Part shown: piece by piece, positions 36,973 to 45,877 of the stretch
Layout: every line of letters begins with the position of its first letter
Numbering within the stretch: the first letter of the stretch is position 1
Source: Ancylobacter koreensis
Lineage (GTDB): Bacteria; Pseudomonadota; Alphaproteobacteria; Rhizobiales; Xanthobacteraceae
Assembly: GCF_023016525.1 (NCBI RefSeq)
Contig: NZ_JALKCG010000006.1
Span: 124,001-188,000, forward strand
DNA: 64,000 bases
Direction of reading: 5' to 3'
Translations under genes and position numbers: made by a program
Notes under the pieces: model-generated
The model's database searches: none
What the model saw: the letters and a program-made list of their open reading frames with translations, nothing else
Told to the model about the DNA's origin: nothing

Positions 36973-37299
36973 TCACTGGCAGAGCAGGATGTCCTGCTCG
37001 CGGACGAGCCGGTACGTGTCGGAGAGCTTGGCGACGAAGCGGACGTCGCCCCCGCTGTTGAGGCAGTAGTCGACCAGCCGCCCCTCGCCCCAGCTGATGC
37101 GCACCGCGCGCGGATTGTAGCAGAGGTTCTGCAGCTCGATGCGGCCGGGAGAGGCGCTGATCTCGACCACGCAGGTGCGCTCCACCGCGCCCTGCAGATC
37201 GCTGCCGGCCCAGCGAGGCTGCGCGACGGCTACTCCGCCCAGCAGCGTCGCGCCGCAGGCCAGTGCCATTCCACCCGTTAGAATAGTCTTCTTGTCCAT
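36973..37299 (-). CDS. Small secreted hypothetical protein
   Basis: 108 residues with a signal peptide ending GVAVAQP (about residue 27). Four cysteines in the mature part (RTCVVE, NLCYN, DYCLN, LLCQ, the last at the extreme C-terminus) suggest two disulfides. No family recognised. The start region lies in AT-rich DNA with several symmetric elements (see 37300-37591). Confidence 0.65.
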   Translation of the reverse strand: MDKKTILTGGMALACGATLLGGVAVAQPRWAGSDLQGAVERTCVVEISASPGRIELQNLCYNPRAVRISWGEGRLVDYCLNSGGDVRFVAKLSDTYRLVREQDILLCQ

Positions 37300-37591
37300 C
37301 GTACCGACCCCCGTCGAGCGTGGATATGGCAGCAGAATTTACACTTCGTTGCCCTTATGGCAACAAATTTGAAATTATTTTTCGTCTTTTTCGCGCGATA
37401 TTCGAATTTTTCGGTGCCATCCGATATCTTCGCGCGCGGTGTGCACACACCGTCCGGCAGACCGCCTAACGGATTTGCAGCCGCTTGCGATGCTTCTTTT
37501 CGCGTCAGCGGAGAAGGTTTGGGGATCGAGGCCCGTCGCGGGCTGCCAGAGGGCGGCCACAGTCTTCGCGTCGGAAGGTGCGGCTGTGCTC
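37300..37591. other. AT-rich promoter region upstream of the small secreted gene
   Basis: The part near 37330-37440 is much more AT-rich than its surroundings. It contains GTTGCC-CTTAT-GGCAAC (37350-37366) and the palindrome GTGTGCACAC (37439-37448). The remainder to the response-regulator stop at 37592 shows nothing I can support. Confidence 0.4.
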
Positions 37592-38521
37592 TCAGCGGCT
37601 GGTCAACGCCGTCACCGCGAGCGCCGTGGCGGCGGCCCGGTTCTCGACGCCGATCTTCGCGTAGATCTGCTCGAGGTGCTTGTTCACCGTGCGTGGCGAC
37701 AGCCCGAGGATTTCGCCGATGTCGCGATTGGCCTTGCCGCGCGCCAGCCACATCAGCACCTCGGCCTCGCGCACGGTAAGGTTCAGCTTCACCTTGAGCA
37801 CCTGTTCGGGTGGCAGGTGGTCGTCCTCGACGATGCGCAGCAGCAGTTCTTCCGGGCCGATCTGCCCGACATAGGAGAGCCTTAGCCGGCGCGCCGAGCT
37901 GTCGACCGCCAGTTCGATGGCGTCGGGCTGGGCGGCAGCCTCGCCCTTGCGCCCCTCCAGCCAGCGCCGTACCGGCTCCGGGAGCGTCAGGCTGTCGCCC
38001 GGCGGCGAGGCGGTGATCGAGGTCAGCAGGGCGGTCGCCTGCGGGGTCGACCACAGCACCCGTCCCTCGCGCGTCGCCGAGAGCAGGTAGCGCCCGGCCG
38101 CATCGAGCGCCGCGCGGGCGCTGTGGGTCTGGCGCGCATTGGCGAGATGCACGCGGATGCGCGCGATCAGCTCGTCCGGCGAGATCGGCTTGGTCACATA
38201 GTCGACCCCGCCCGCCTCCAGCCCCTTCACGATCTGCTCGGTCTCCGAAAGGCCGGTCATGAAGATGACCGGGACATGGGCGACCGACTTGTTGCGCTTG
38301 AGCTGGCGGCAGGTCTCGAAGCCGTCCATCCCCGGCATAACCGCGTCCATCAGGATGACGTCGGGCGTGATGCGCTCGACCAGCGCCAGCGCATTGGCGC
38401 CCTCGGTGGCGACCAGCACGGTGGCGCCGGCCGCCTCCAGCGCGTCGGTGAGGAGACTGAGGGTCTCGGGCGAATCGTCCACGACGAGGACGATGTCTCG
38501 GCGCTCCACGCTATGCATCAT
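37592..38521 (-). CDS. Response regulator with LuxR/NarL-type DNA-binding domain
   Basis: 309 residues from the ATG at 38521, which overlaps the histidine-kinase stop. The receiver domain has DIVLVVDDSPETLSLL, the phosphoacceptor in DVILMDAVMPGMDGFE (about residue 54) and the lysine in VTKPISPDELIARI. An unrecognised middle segment (about 130-235) follows, then the LuxR HTH LTVREAEVLMWLARGKANRDIGEILGLSPRTVNKHLEQIY. It is the output partner of the NCS1-linked kinase and probably controls the divergent urt-fmd operon. Confidence 0.9.
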   Translation of the reverse strand: MMHSVERRDIVLVVDDSPETLSLLTDALEAAGATVLVATEGANALALVERITPDVILMDAVMPGMDGFETCRQLKRNKSVAHVPVIFMTGLSETEQIVKGLEAGGVDYVTKPISPDELIARIRVHLANARQTHSARAALDAAGRYLLSATREGRVLWSTPQATALLTSITASPPGDSLTLPEPVRRWLEGRKGEAAAQPDAIELAVDSSARRLRLSYVGQIGPEELLLRIVEDDHLPPEQVLKVKLNLTVREAEVLMWLARGKANRDIGEILGLSPRTVNKHLEQIYAKIGVENRAAATALAVTALTSR

Positions 38522-41500
38522 TGCTGCGCAACGCCTCCAGGACGGCCATGTATTGTTTGAGGTCAAACGTTTCCATCAGGTCGCGCATATGCGTGACGAA
38601 CGCCCGGTTGTCGGGAGAGGCGTTCTCGATCTCGCTCAGCTTGGCCTGGATGCCGCGCACATAGCCGATCTCGCCGAGCTTCACGAGATCGTCGATATGC
38701 ACGCCGGAAGGCGCCTGAAGGCTGCCGACCGGCACCACCTCCTGCACCGCGCGGGCGGTGATCTCGGCTTCGCCCACCCATTCGATATCGAGCAGGACGG
38801 CCATCTTCTCCAGCAGCGTGCGCAGATGCACGGGCTTGACCAGATGGTCGTCGTGCTGGGAGAGCCCGTCGCCGTGGATTTCGCCGGCATTGGCGGAGAT
38901 CATGATGATGCGCGGGCGCACACGCCCCTCGTCGCGCAGCAGCCGCACCACCTCCCAGCCGTTCAGACCCGGCATGGAGATGTCAAGCAGCAGCAGGTCC
39001 GGATCCCATTCGCGCACCATGTCGAGCGCCTGCACGCCATCGGCGGCGGCGAGCACGGTGAAGCCGAGCGGCACCAGAAGCTCGTGCATCAGGTCGCGAT
39101 GGGCGGTGTCGTCGTCCGCCACCAGCACGGTGCGGCGCGGGCCGGTATAGCCGGCGATGTGCCGGTGCTGGATCGGGGCAACGCCGGACGGATTCGTCAC
39201 CTCCGACAGCATCAGCTTCACCCGGAAGGCGCTGCCCTCCCCCGGTGTCGAGGAGAGCGAGATTTCCCCGCCCATGATCTCGGTGAGCAGCTTGGTGATG
39301 GTGAGGCCGAGGCCGATGCCGGCGGTGGAATAGGTGCCCGCCCGCTCCCCGCGCTCGAACGGCTCGAAGATGCGCTTGTGGTCGGCGGCGGGAATACCGA
39401 TGCCGCTGTCCTCCACCTCGAACTCGGCGACCTGGTTGCGATAGGCGACGCGCAGCGCCACCCGGCCCCTGGCGGTGAACTTGATGGCGTTGGAGAGCAG
39501 GTTGATGAGGATCTGCCGCAGCCGCTTCTCGTCGGTATAGACCACCGCCGGCAGCCGGTCCGGCCGCACATAGACGAAATCGATGCCCTTGGCGGTCGCC
39601 TGCAGGCGGAACATGTCGACGAGCTGGTCGAGGAAGTCGCCGATGCGCACCTCGTCGCGGTTGAGGTGCAGGCGCCCGGCCTCGATCTTGGAGATGTCGA
39701 GCAGGCCGTCGATCAGGCCGGACAGGTGCTCGGCCGAGCGGCGGACCACCCGGATGGCGTCGCGCCGGTGCGGGGGAATGGCGGTGTCGCGCTCCAGAAG
39801 CTGGGCATAGCCGAGAATCGCGTTGAGCGGCGTGCGCAGCTCGTGGCTGATGCCCACGACGTAGCGGCTCTTGGCGAGGTTGGCGGCCTCGGCGGCTTCC
39901 TTCGCTTTCTGCAGCTTGGCGTCGGTGCGCTTGTGCGCCTCGATCTCGCGCATCAGCAGCGAGGTCTGGCGGTTGCTCTCCTCCTGCGCGACGCTGCGGC
40001 TCTCCTGCGCCAGCACGAACAGCCAGGCCGCGACGCCGGCGATGATCAGCAGGATGAAGTAGAGCGTGAACAGGACGTTGCCGACCGCCTCGCTCTCCGG
40101 CGCCGGCGCGAACGTCGCCTGGAAATAGATCACGCCCAATATGCCGCCGATCACCAGAGCGAGCAGCGACATGACGCCTATGTAATGGCCGAGGCGGGAA
40201 TTGACCTGCGCCACCACCCAGCCCGGCAGGGTCGCCCGCATCGCCGCCAGTATCTGGTCGGGGAAGCGCGCATCTTCCTTGCAGCGGTCGTTGCAGCGCG
40301 CGTCCAGCGAGCAGCACAGCGAACAGATCGGCCCGGCATAGACCGGGCAGTGCGCCATGTCCTCCGGCTCGAACTTGTGCTCGCAGATGCAGCATTTGAT
40401 CGTGTGGCGGGCATCCCAGTTCTTGGCCGTGCGCCGGGCGATGTAGTAGCGGCCGCCGGTGGCGAAGGCGATGCCGGCCGCCGCCACGAAGGAGACGGCG
40501 AGCGCGAGGAACGGCGCGAACACCTTCAGCGTCGGCCCGAAGAAGCCGGCGAAGGCGATGATGCCGACCAGCGTGCCGGCCAGCACCGCGCCGACGCCGA
40601 CCGGATTGATGTCGTAGAGATGCGCCCGCTTGAACTCGATGCCCGGCGGACTCCAGCCCATCGGCTTGTTGACCACGAGGTCGGCCACCAGCGCCGCCAC
40701 CCACGCCACCGCGACGATGGCGTAGAGGCCGAGGATCTGCTCCAGCGCCTTGTAGATGCCGAGCGCCATCAGGGTGAGCGCGATGGTGACGTTGAACACC
40801 AGCCACACGACGCGGCCGGGATGGCTGTGCGTCAGGCGCGAGAAGAAGTTCGACCAGGCGATCGAGCCCGCATAGGAGTTGGTGACGTTGATCTTGAGCT
40901 GGGCGAGGATGACGAAGACGCCGGTGAAGGCGAGCGACAGCTCGGGCGACAGCACCGTCTTGAACGCCACCAGATACATCTGGGTCGGCTCGGTGGCATG
41001 GATCAGCGGCACGCCCTGGGTAAGCGCGAAATAGGCAAGGAAGGAGCCGGCCAGCATCTTGATGCCGCCGGGGATGATCCAGCCCGGCCCGGCGCTGAGC
41101 AGCGCGACCCACCACAGCACGTTGCGGGCGGTCTCGCTGCGCCCCGGCGCCCGGCGCGGCAGGAAGCGCAGGAAGTCGACCTGCTCGCCGATCTGCGCCA
41201 CCAGCGCGAACACCACCGTCGTCGCCGCGCCGAACAGCACGAGGTCGAAGGAGCCGTCGCGCGGGCCGAGCCGCCCGGTAAAGGAGGTCCAGCCGGCCAG
41301 CGGATCGTCGGCCATGGCGAAGATGAAGACGAACGGAATGATGTTCAGCACCAGCCAGAAGGGCTGCGTCCAGAGCTGGAACCGGCTGATGAAGGTGATG
41401 CCGTGCGTGACCAGCGGGATGACCACCAGCGCGCTGATGAAATAGCCCACCATCAGCGGCACGCCGAAGCACATCTCCAGCGCCAGCGCCATGATGGCCG

Positions 41501-41900
41501 CCTCGATGGCGAAGAACAGGTAGGTGAAGGAGGCGTAGATCAGCGAGGTGACGGTGGAGCCGATATAGCCGAAGCCGGCGCCGCGGGTCAGCAGGTCGAT
41601 GTCGACGCCGAACTTGGCGGCGTAGTAGCTGATCGGCAGGCCGGCGGCGAAGATGATGGCGCAGACCACAAGGATGGCGGCCACCGCGTTCTGGAAGCCG
41701 TAGGCGAGCGTGATCGCCCCGCCGATCGCCTCCAGCGCCAGGAAGGAGACGGCGCCGAGCGCGGTGTTGGCCACACGCAGCGCCGACCAGCGGCGCGCGC
41801 TCTTGGCCGTGAAGCGCAGCGCGTAGTCTTCCAGCGTCTCGTTGACGACCCATTGATTGTACCGGCGCCGTACGCGAACGATCTTCTGCTCCGCCGCCAT
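38511..41900 (-). CDS. Hybrid histidine kinase with an N-terminal NCS1-family permease domain
   Basis: 1129 residues from the ATG at 41900; ATGs at 41933 and 41978 are alternatives. Residues ~1-510 are a complete 12-helix NCS1 (cytosine/purine/hydantoin-type) permease, starting VRVRRRYNQWVVNETLEDYALRF. Next comes a cysteine cluster (about 515-560: CCICEHKF, CPVYAGPICSLCCSLDARCNDRC), then two more helices. A HisKA domain with SHELRTPLNAILGYAQLL, an HATPase with DSGIGIPAADHKRIFEPF, and a receiver domain with LLLLDISMPGLNG (phospho-Asp about 973) follow. It senses or transports a small nitrogenous compound; urea, formamide or a related amide is inferred from the divergent operon. Confidence 0.92.
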   Translation of the reverse strand: MAAEQKIVRVRRRYNQWVVNETLEDYALRFTAKSARRWSALRVANTALGAVSFLALEAIGGAITLAYGFQNAVAAILVVCAIIFAAGLPISYYAAKFGVDIDLLTRGAGFGYIGSTVTSLIYASFTYLFFAIEAAIMALALEMCFGVPLMVGYFISALVVIPLVTHGITFISRFQLWTQPFWLVLNIIPFVFIFAMADDPLAGWTSFTGRLGPRDGSFDLVLFGAATTVVFALVAQIGEQVDFLRFLPRRAPGRSETARNVLWWVALLSAGPGWIIPGGIKMLAGSFLAYFALTQGVPLIHATEPTQMYLVAFKTVLSPELSLAFTGVFVILAQLKINVTNSYAGSIAWSNFFSRLTHSHPGRVVWLVFNVTIALTLMALGIYKALEQILGLYAIVAVAWVAALVADLVVNKPMGWSPPGIEFKRAHLYDINPVGVGAVLAGTLVGIIAFAGFFGPTLKVFAPFLALAVSFVAAAGIAFATGGRYYIARRTAKNWDARHTIKCCICEHKFEPEDMAHCPVYAGPICSLCCSLDARCNDRCKEDARFPDQILAAMRATLPGWVVAQVNSRLGHYIGVMSLLALVIGGILGVIYFQATFAPAPESEAVGNVLFTLYFILLIIAGVAAWLFVLAQESRSVAQEESNRQTSLLMREIEAHKRTDAKLQKAKEAAEAANLAKSRYVVGISHELRTPLNAILGYAQLLERDTAIPPHRRDAIRVVRRSAEHLSGLIDGLLDISKIEAGRLHLNRDEVRIGDFLDQLVDMFRLQATAKGIDFVYVRPDRLPAVVYTDEKRLRQILINLLSNAIKFTARGRVALRVAYRNQVAEFEVEDSGIGIPAADHKRIFEPFERGERAGTYSTAGIGLGLTITKLLTEIMGGEISLSSTPGEGSAFRVKLMLSEVTNPSGVAPIQHRHIAGYTGPRRTVLVADDDTAHRDLMHELLVPLGFTVLAAADGVQALDMVREWDPDLLLLDISMPGLNGWEVVRLLRDEGRVRPRIIMISANAGEIHGDGLSQHDDHLVKPVHLRTLLEKMAVLLDIEWVGEAEITARAVQEVVPVGSLQAPSGVHIDDLVKLGEIGYVRGIQAKLSEIENASPDNRAFVTHMRDLMETFDLKQYMAVLEALRSNDA

Positions 41901-42389
41901 AGGGTTCCGCCTCGCCGTATCGACGCCAGACATGCCTGCGCGCTCACCCTCCCCCGGACTTTTGCTTTTCTGCCGCACTGCGCCGAAACCGCCGGAATGC
42001 CGGCCTCACCGGACTGGATCAAGCACGATCCGTTCCAGTTAAGTCGTTATCCCCCGCGTCACGCTGACCTTCCCGTCGCATCTCTGTATCGGCGGCCCGC
42101 ACGACGCGACTGTCAATGATTTATTTTCAAATTAAACACAAACGGAGCACGCCTCTTACCCGTTAACCGTCGCCAGATCATGGAACTTCTTCACGCGCGC
42201 GCGAACAAGTTCACCGGCGAACGCACACGCGCCGCCGAGCTTATGGGAGACACTGTGTCGGAGCGGGGGCGAAACCCCTATACGTCAATCGACGTATTGC
42301 TGCATCGCGTCATCGGCCTCCACGATCCAGCCAATGCAAGCCCACAGATAAGCTTGTTAAGGCCACGTCAAACCCGTGGAGGGGAACTT
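41901..42389. other. Divergent promoter region, kinase versus urt operon
   Basis: 489 bp without a supportable gene. An AT-rich core (TTTATTTTCAAATTAAACAC) lies around 42118-42139. Symmetric elements are GAACTT...AAGTTC (42184-42211 approx.) and ATACGTC-AATC-GACGTAT (42280-42297). No convincing NtrC site or -24/-12 promoter was seen. The symmetric elements are candidates for the response regulator. Confidence 0.5.
42280..42297. promoter_or_regulatory. Palindrome upstream of urtA
   Basis: Perfect inverted repeat ATACGTC-AATC-GACGTAT, 7-bp arms, 92 bp before the urtA start codon. NarL/LuxR-type regulators bind inverted repeats of about this size; assignment to the adjacent response regulator is inference. 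Confidence 0.45.
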
Positions 42390-43670
42390 ATGTCTTCGAA
42401 TAACGACAATTCTTCCAAGTTTTCGAGCACGCGTCGAAAGCTACTGATGGGCATGGCCGCGTTGCCCGCCGCGCCTCTTCTGGCGAATACCGGCCTGTTT
42501 TCGACGCCGGCCTTCGCCCAGGCGCCCGCGACGTCTGCCGTGAACACCACGGGCCTCGCCGTCACCGACACCGAAGTCACCGTCGGCATCCTGCACTCGG
42601 TCACCGGCACGATGGCGATCTCCGAGACCGGCTCGGTGCAGGCCGAGAAGCTCGCCATCGAGCAGATCAACGCCATGGGCGGCGTGCTCGGCCGCAAGAT
42701 CAAGTTCATCCAGGAAGACGGCGCCTCCGATTGGCCGACCTTCGCCGAGAAGGCCAAGAAGCTGCTGGTCAACGACAAGGTCGCCGCCATCATGGGCTGC
42801 TGGACCTCGGCCTCGCGCAAGGCGGTGCTGCCGGTCGTCGAGCAGTATAACGGCATGCTCTACTACCCGACCTTCTATGAAGGCCTCGAGCAGTCCAAGA
42901 ACGTCATCTACACCGGCCAGGAAGCCACCCAGCAGATCCTCGCCGGCCTCGACTGGGTCAACAAGACCAAGGGCGCCAAGAGCTTCTACCTCATCGGCTC
43001 GGACTACATCTGGCCGCGCACCTCGATGAAGATCGCCCGCAAGCACATCGAGAACAAGCTGTCCGGCAAGGTCGTCGGCGAGGATTACTTCCCGCTCGGC
43101 CACACCCAGTTCAACTCGGTGATCAACAAGTTCAAGCTCACCAAGCCGGACGTGATCTACGCCGCGGTCGTCGGCGGCTCGAACGTCGCCTTCTACAAGC
43201 AGCTCAAGGCGGCCGGCATCGACCTCTCCAAGCAGACCCTGCTCACCATCTCGGTGACCGAGGACGAGATCGACGGCATCGGCGGCGAGAACTTCGTCAA
43301 CGCCTATAGCTGCATGAAGTACTTCCAGTCGCTGGACAACCCGAACAACAAGGACTTCGTCGCCGCCTTCAAGAAGATGTGGGGCGAGAAGACCGTGATC
43401 GGTGACGTCACCCAGGCTGCCTATCTCGGCCCGTGGCTGTGGAAAATGACCGTCGAGAAGGCCGGCTCCTTCGACGTCGACAAGATCGCCGAGGCCTCGC
43501 CCGGCATCGAGTTCACCAAGGCGCCGGAAGGCTACGTCAAGATCCACCCGAACCATCACCTGTGGTCGAAGACCCGCGTCGGCCAGGCGCAGGCCGACGG
43601 CCAGTTCAAGGTGGTGTTCGAGACCCCCGAGCTGATCGAGCCGGATCCGTTCCCGAAGGGCTACCAGTGA
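42390..43670 (+). CDS. urtA: Urea/amide ABC transporter substrate-binding protein
   Basis: 426 residues, with a GGAGGGG site. A Tat-like signal peptide (TRRKLLMGMAALPAAPLL) ends AFAQAP (about residue 45). The mature protein is a type I periplasmic binding protein of the Leu/Ile/Val family: VTVGILHSVTGTMAISETGSVQ, then AIMGCWTSASRKAVLPVVEQYNGMLYYPTFYEG and LKLTKPDVIYAAVVGGSN. The sequence is UrtA-like. The same transporter family serves short-chain amides (FmdDEF in methylotrophs), and formamidase is in this operon, so urea and formamide are both possible cargo. Confidence 0.92.
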   Translation: MSSNNDNSSKFSSTRRKLLMGMAALPAAPLLANTGLFSTPAFAQAPATSAVNTTGLAVTDTEVTVGILHSVTGTMAISETGSVQAEKLAIEQINAMGGVLGRKIKFIQEDGASDWPTFAEKAKKLLVNDKVAAIMGCWTSASRKAVLPVVEQYNGMLYYPTFYEGLEQSKNVIYTGQEATQQILAGLDWVNKTKGAKSFYLIGSDYIWPRTSMKIARKHIENKLSGKVVGEDYFPLGHTQFNSVINKFKLTKPDVIYAAVVGGSNVAFYKQLKAAGIDLSKQTLLTISVTEDEIDGIGGENFVNAYSCMKYFQSLDNPNNKDFVAAFKKMWGEKTVIGDVTQAAYLGPWLWKMTVEKAGSFDVDKIAEASPGIEFTKAPEGYVKIHPNHHLWSKTRVGQAQADGQFKVVFETPELIEPDPFPKGYQ

Positions 43671-43686
43671 TCGCCTGAAGCTCCCA

Positions 43687-43712
43687 CCCGGAGAGGGTTC
43701 GCCCTCTCCGGG
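43687..43712 (+). terminator. Stem-loop between urtA and urtB
   Basis: Perfect 11-bp stem CCCGGAGAGGG/CCCTCTCCGGG with TTCG tetraloop, only a weak T-run behind it (GGCTCTTTCC). It would stabilise the urtA message and partly terminate, giving more binding protein than permease, as in many ABC operons. Confidence 0.7.
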
Positions 43713-43767
43713 GCTCTTTCCGTTGACGGGGACCGCGCCGCACGCGCGCACGCCGGGGGATTCCTGA

Positions 43768-44694
43768 ATGTTTTCCGACTATTCGCTGGCCGAGCTCGGC
43801 TCGATCTTCATCATGCAAGGCTTCGCCGGCCTTATCCTGTTCTCGGTCTTCGTGCTCATGGCGCTGGGCCTGGCCATCATCTTCGGCCAGATGGGCGTCA
43901 TCAACATGGCGCATGGCGAGTTCATGATCCTCGGCGCCTATGTCACCTATTTCACCTCACAGCTTTTTCTTCATTACATTCCCTCTCTGTTCGGCATCTA
44001 CTTCTTCATTGCGATGATATTGGCCTTCTTCGCCTCCGGCGCGCTCGGAATGGCGGTGGAATGGCTGATGATCCGGCGCCTCTACAAGCGCCCGCTCGAC
44101 ACGCTGCTCGCCACCTGGGGCCTCAGCCTCATCCTCCAGCAGGTCTACCGCTCCGTTTTCGGCCCCCGCGAGGTCGGCGTCGAGCTGCCGAACTGGATGA
44201 TGGGCTCGCTGCCCGTGACCGAGGTGGTGGAGGTGCAGATCAACGGCCTGTTCGTCATGGGCCTGACCATCGCCATCACCATCGCCGTCGCCCTGCTGAT
44301 GTACAAATCGGCCTGGGGCAAGCAGGTGCGCGCCGTGGTGCAGAACCGCGTCATGGCGGGCGCCGTCGGCATCAACACCGAGAAGATCGACCGCTACACC
44401 TTCGGCCTCGGCTGCGGCATCGCCGGCGTTGCCGGCTCGGCCTTCACCATGATCGGCTCGACCGGCCCGACCTCCGGCCAGCTCTACATCGTCGACACCT
44501 TCCTGGTCGTCGTCTTCGGCGGCGCGCAGAGCCTGCTCGGCACCATCGCCTCCGCCTTCACCATCTCGCAGGCCCAGTCGACCATGGAGTTCTTCCTCTC
44601 CGGCTCGATGGCCAAGGTCCTCACGCTGCTCGGCGTGGTCATCATCCTGATGCTGCGGCCCCAGGGCCTGTTCGTCATCAAGGTCCGTCGCTGA
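43768..44694 (+). CDS. urtB: Urea/amide ABC transporter permease
   Basis: 308 residues with about eight membrane helices (LivH type). Signatures include FGQMGVINMAHGEFMILGAYVTY and the EAA-like loop NRVMAGAVGINTEKIDRYTFGLGCGIAGVAGSAF. It forms the channel with UrtC, second gene of the transport set. UrtB proteins of many bacteria have an added N-terminal periplasmic domain; this one lacks it. Confidence 0.92.
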   Translation: MFSDYSLAELGSIFIMQGFAGLILFSVFVLMALGLAIIFGQMGVINMAHGEFMILGAYVTYFTSQLFLHYIPSLFGIYFFIAMILAFFASGALGMAVEWLMIRRLYKRPLDTLLATWGLSLILQQVYRSVFGPREVGVELPNWMMGSLPVTEVVEVQINGLFVMGLTIAITIAVALLMYKSAWGKQVRAVVQNRVMAGAVGINTEKIDRYTFGLGCGIAGVAGSAFTMIGSTGPTSGQLYIVDTFLVVVFGGAQSLLGTIASAFTISQAQSTMEFFLSGSMAKVLTLLGVVIILMLRPQGLFVIKVRR

Positions 44695-44704
44695 GGAGGC
44701 GCAT

Positions 44705-45865
44705 ATGAGCAAAGCATCAGGCCGCACCTTCTTCCTGCGACCGCAGGACATCATCGGCATCGTCGTCCTCGCCTTCATCCTGGTCGTCGTCCTGCCGCTG
44801 ACGCTGGACAATTTCCGCCTCCAGTTCGTCGGCAAGTACCTCACCTACGCCTTCGTGGCGCTCGGCCTCGTGCTCTGCTGGGGCTATGCCGGCATTCTCT
44901 CGCTCGGCCAGGGCGTGTTCTTCGGCCTCGGCGGCTACTGCATGGCGATGTTCCTCAAGCTGGAAGCCTCCAGCCCGGCGAACACCAAGATCCAGACCAC
45001 GCCCGGCATTCCGGACTTCATGGACTGGAACCAGATCACCGAGCTGCCCTGGTTCTGGGAACCGTTCAAGAGCTTCGGCTTCACCACCGTCGCGGTGGTG
45101 CTGGTGCCCGCCTTCTTCGCCCTCGTGCTCGGCTACGCCATGTTCAAGCGGCGCGTGGGCGGCGTGTACTTCGCCATCATCACCCAGGCGCTCGCCGCGA
45201 TCATGACCATCCTGATCATCGGCCAGCAGGGCTATACCGGCGGCATCAACGGCATCACGGACCTGCGGACCCTGCACGGCTGGGACATCCGCACCGACAG
45301 CGCCAAGACGATCCTCTACTTCGTCTGCGTGGCGCTGCTGATCGCCTGCATCCTGCTCGCCTTCTACGTGAAGTCCTCCAAGCTCGGCCGCATCCTCGTC
45401 GCCATGCGCGACAAGGAGGACCGCGTCCGCTTCTCCGGCTACGACGTCTCCAGCTTCAAGATCTTCGTGTTCTGCCTGGCGGCGTCGCTGTCGGCCATCG
45501 GCGGGGCGATGTTCACCTTGCAGGTCGGCTTCATGTCGCCGTCCTTCGTCGGCATCGTGCCCTCGATCGAGATGGTCATCTACACCGCCGTCGGCGGGCG
45601 CCTGTCCATCCTCGGCGCCATCTACGGCACGCTCGTCGTCAACTGGGCCAAGACGTCCTTCTCGGAAAGCTTCCCCGAGCTGTGGCTGTTCGGCCTCGGC
45701 GGCCTGTTCATCGCCGTGGTGCTCATCTTCCCGAACGGCATTGCCGGCCTCTGGCAGACCTACATCGCCCCCCATCTCGGCCCGCTCTTCGGCGGTGTCG
45801 CGAAGCGCAAGGCGACGCCCCCCGCCCCGCCGTCCCCCGGGACGGCCCCCGCCGCGGCCGAGTGA
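44705..45865 (+). CDS. urtC: Urea/amide ABC transporter permease
   Basis: 386 residues, LivM type, about ten helices: LTYAFVALGLVLCWGYAGILSLGQGVFFGLGGYCMAMFL near the N-terminus, and the loop MRDKEDRVRFSGYDVSSFKIFVFCLAASL. The C-terminus is a Pro/Ala-rich tail. It starts 11 nt after urtB and pairs with it in the membrane. Confidence 0.92.
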   Translation: MSKASGRTFFLRPQDIIGIVVLAFILVVVLPLTLDNFRLQFVGKYLTYAFVALGLVLCWGYAGILSLGQGVFFGLGGYCMAMFLKLEASSPANTKIQTTPGIPDFMDWNQITELPWFWEPFKSFGFTTVAVVLVPAFFALVLGYAMFKRRVGGVYFAIITQALAAIMTILIIGQQGYTGGINGITDLRTLHGWDIRTDSAKTILYFVCVALLIACILLAFYVKSSKLGRILVAMRDKEDRVRFSGYDVSSFKIFVFCLAASLSAIGGAMFTLQVGFMSPSFVGIVPSIEMVIYTAVGGRLSILGAIYGTLVVNWAKTSFSESFPELWLFGLGGLFIAVVLIFPNGIAGLWQTYIAPHLGPLFGGVAKRKATPPAPPSPGTAPAAAE

Positions 45866-45877
45866 GGAGCCGGTGCC

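Noticed and set aside
38259-42119. Plus-strand open frame of 1286 codons antisense to the sensor kinase
   Set aside because: It is the complement of the GC-rich kinase gene; the translation is rich in Arg, His, Asp and Gly with no domain. The opposite strand has complete permease, kinase and receiver motifs.
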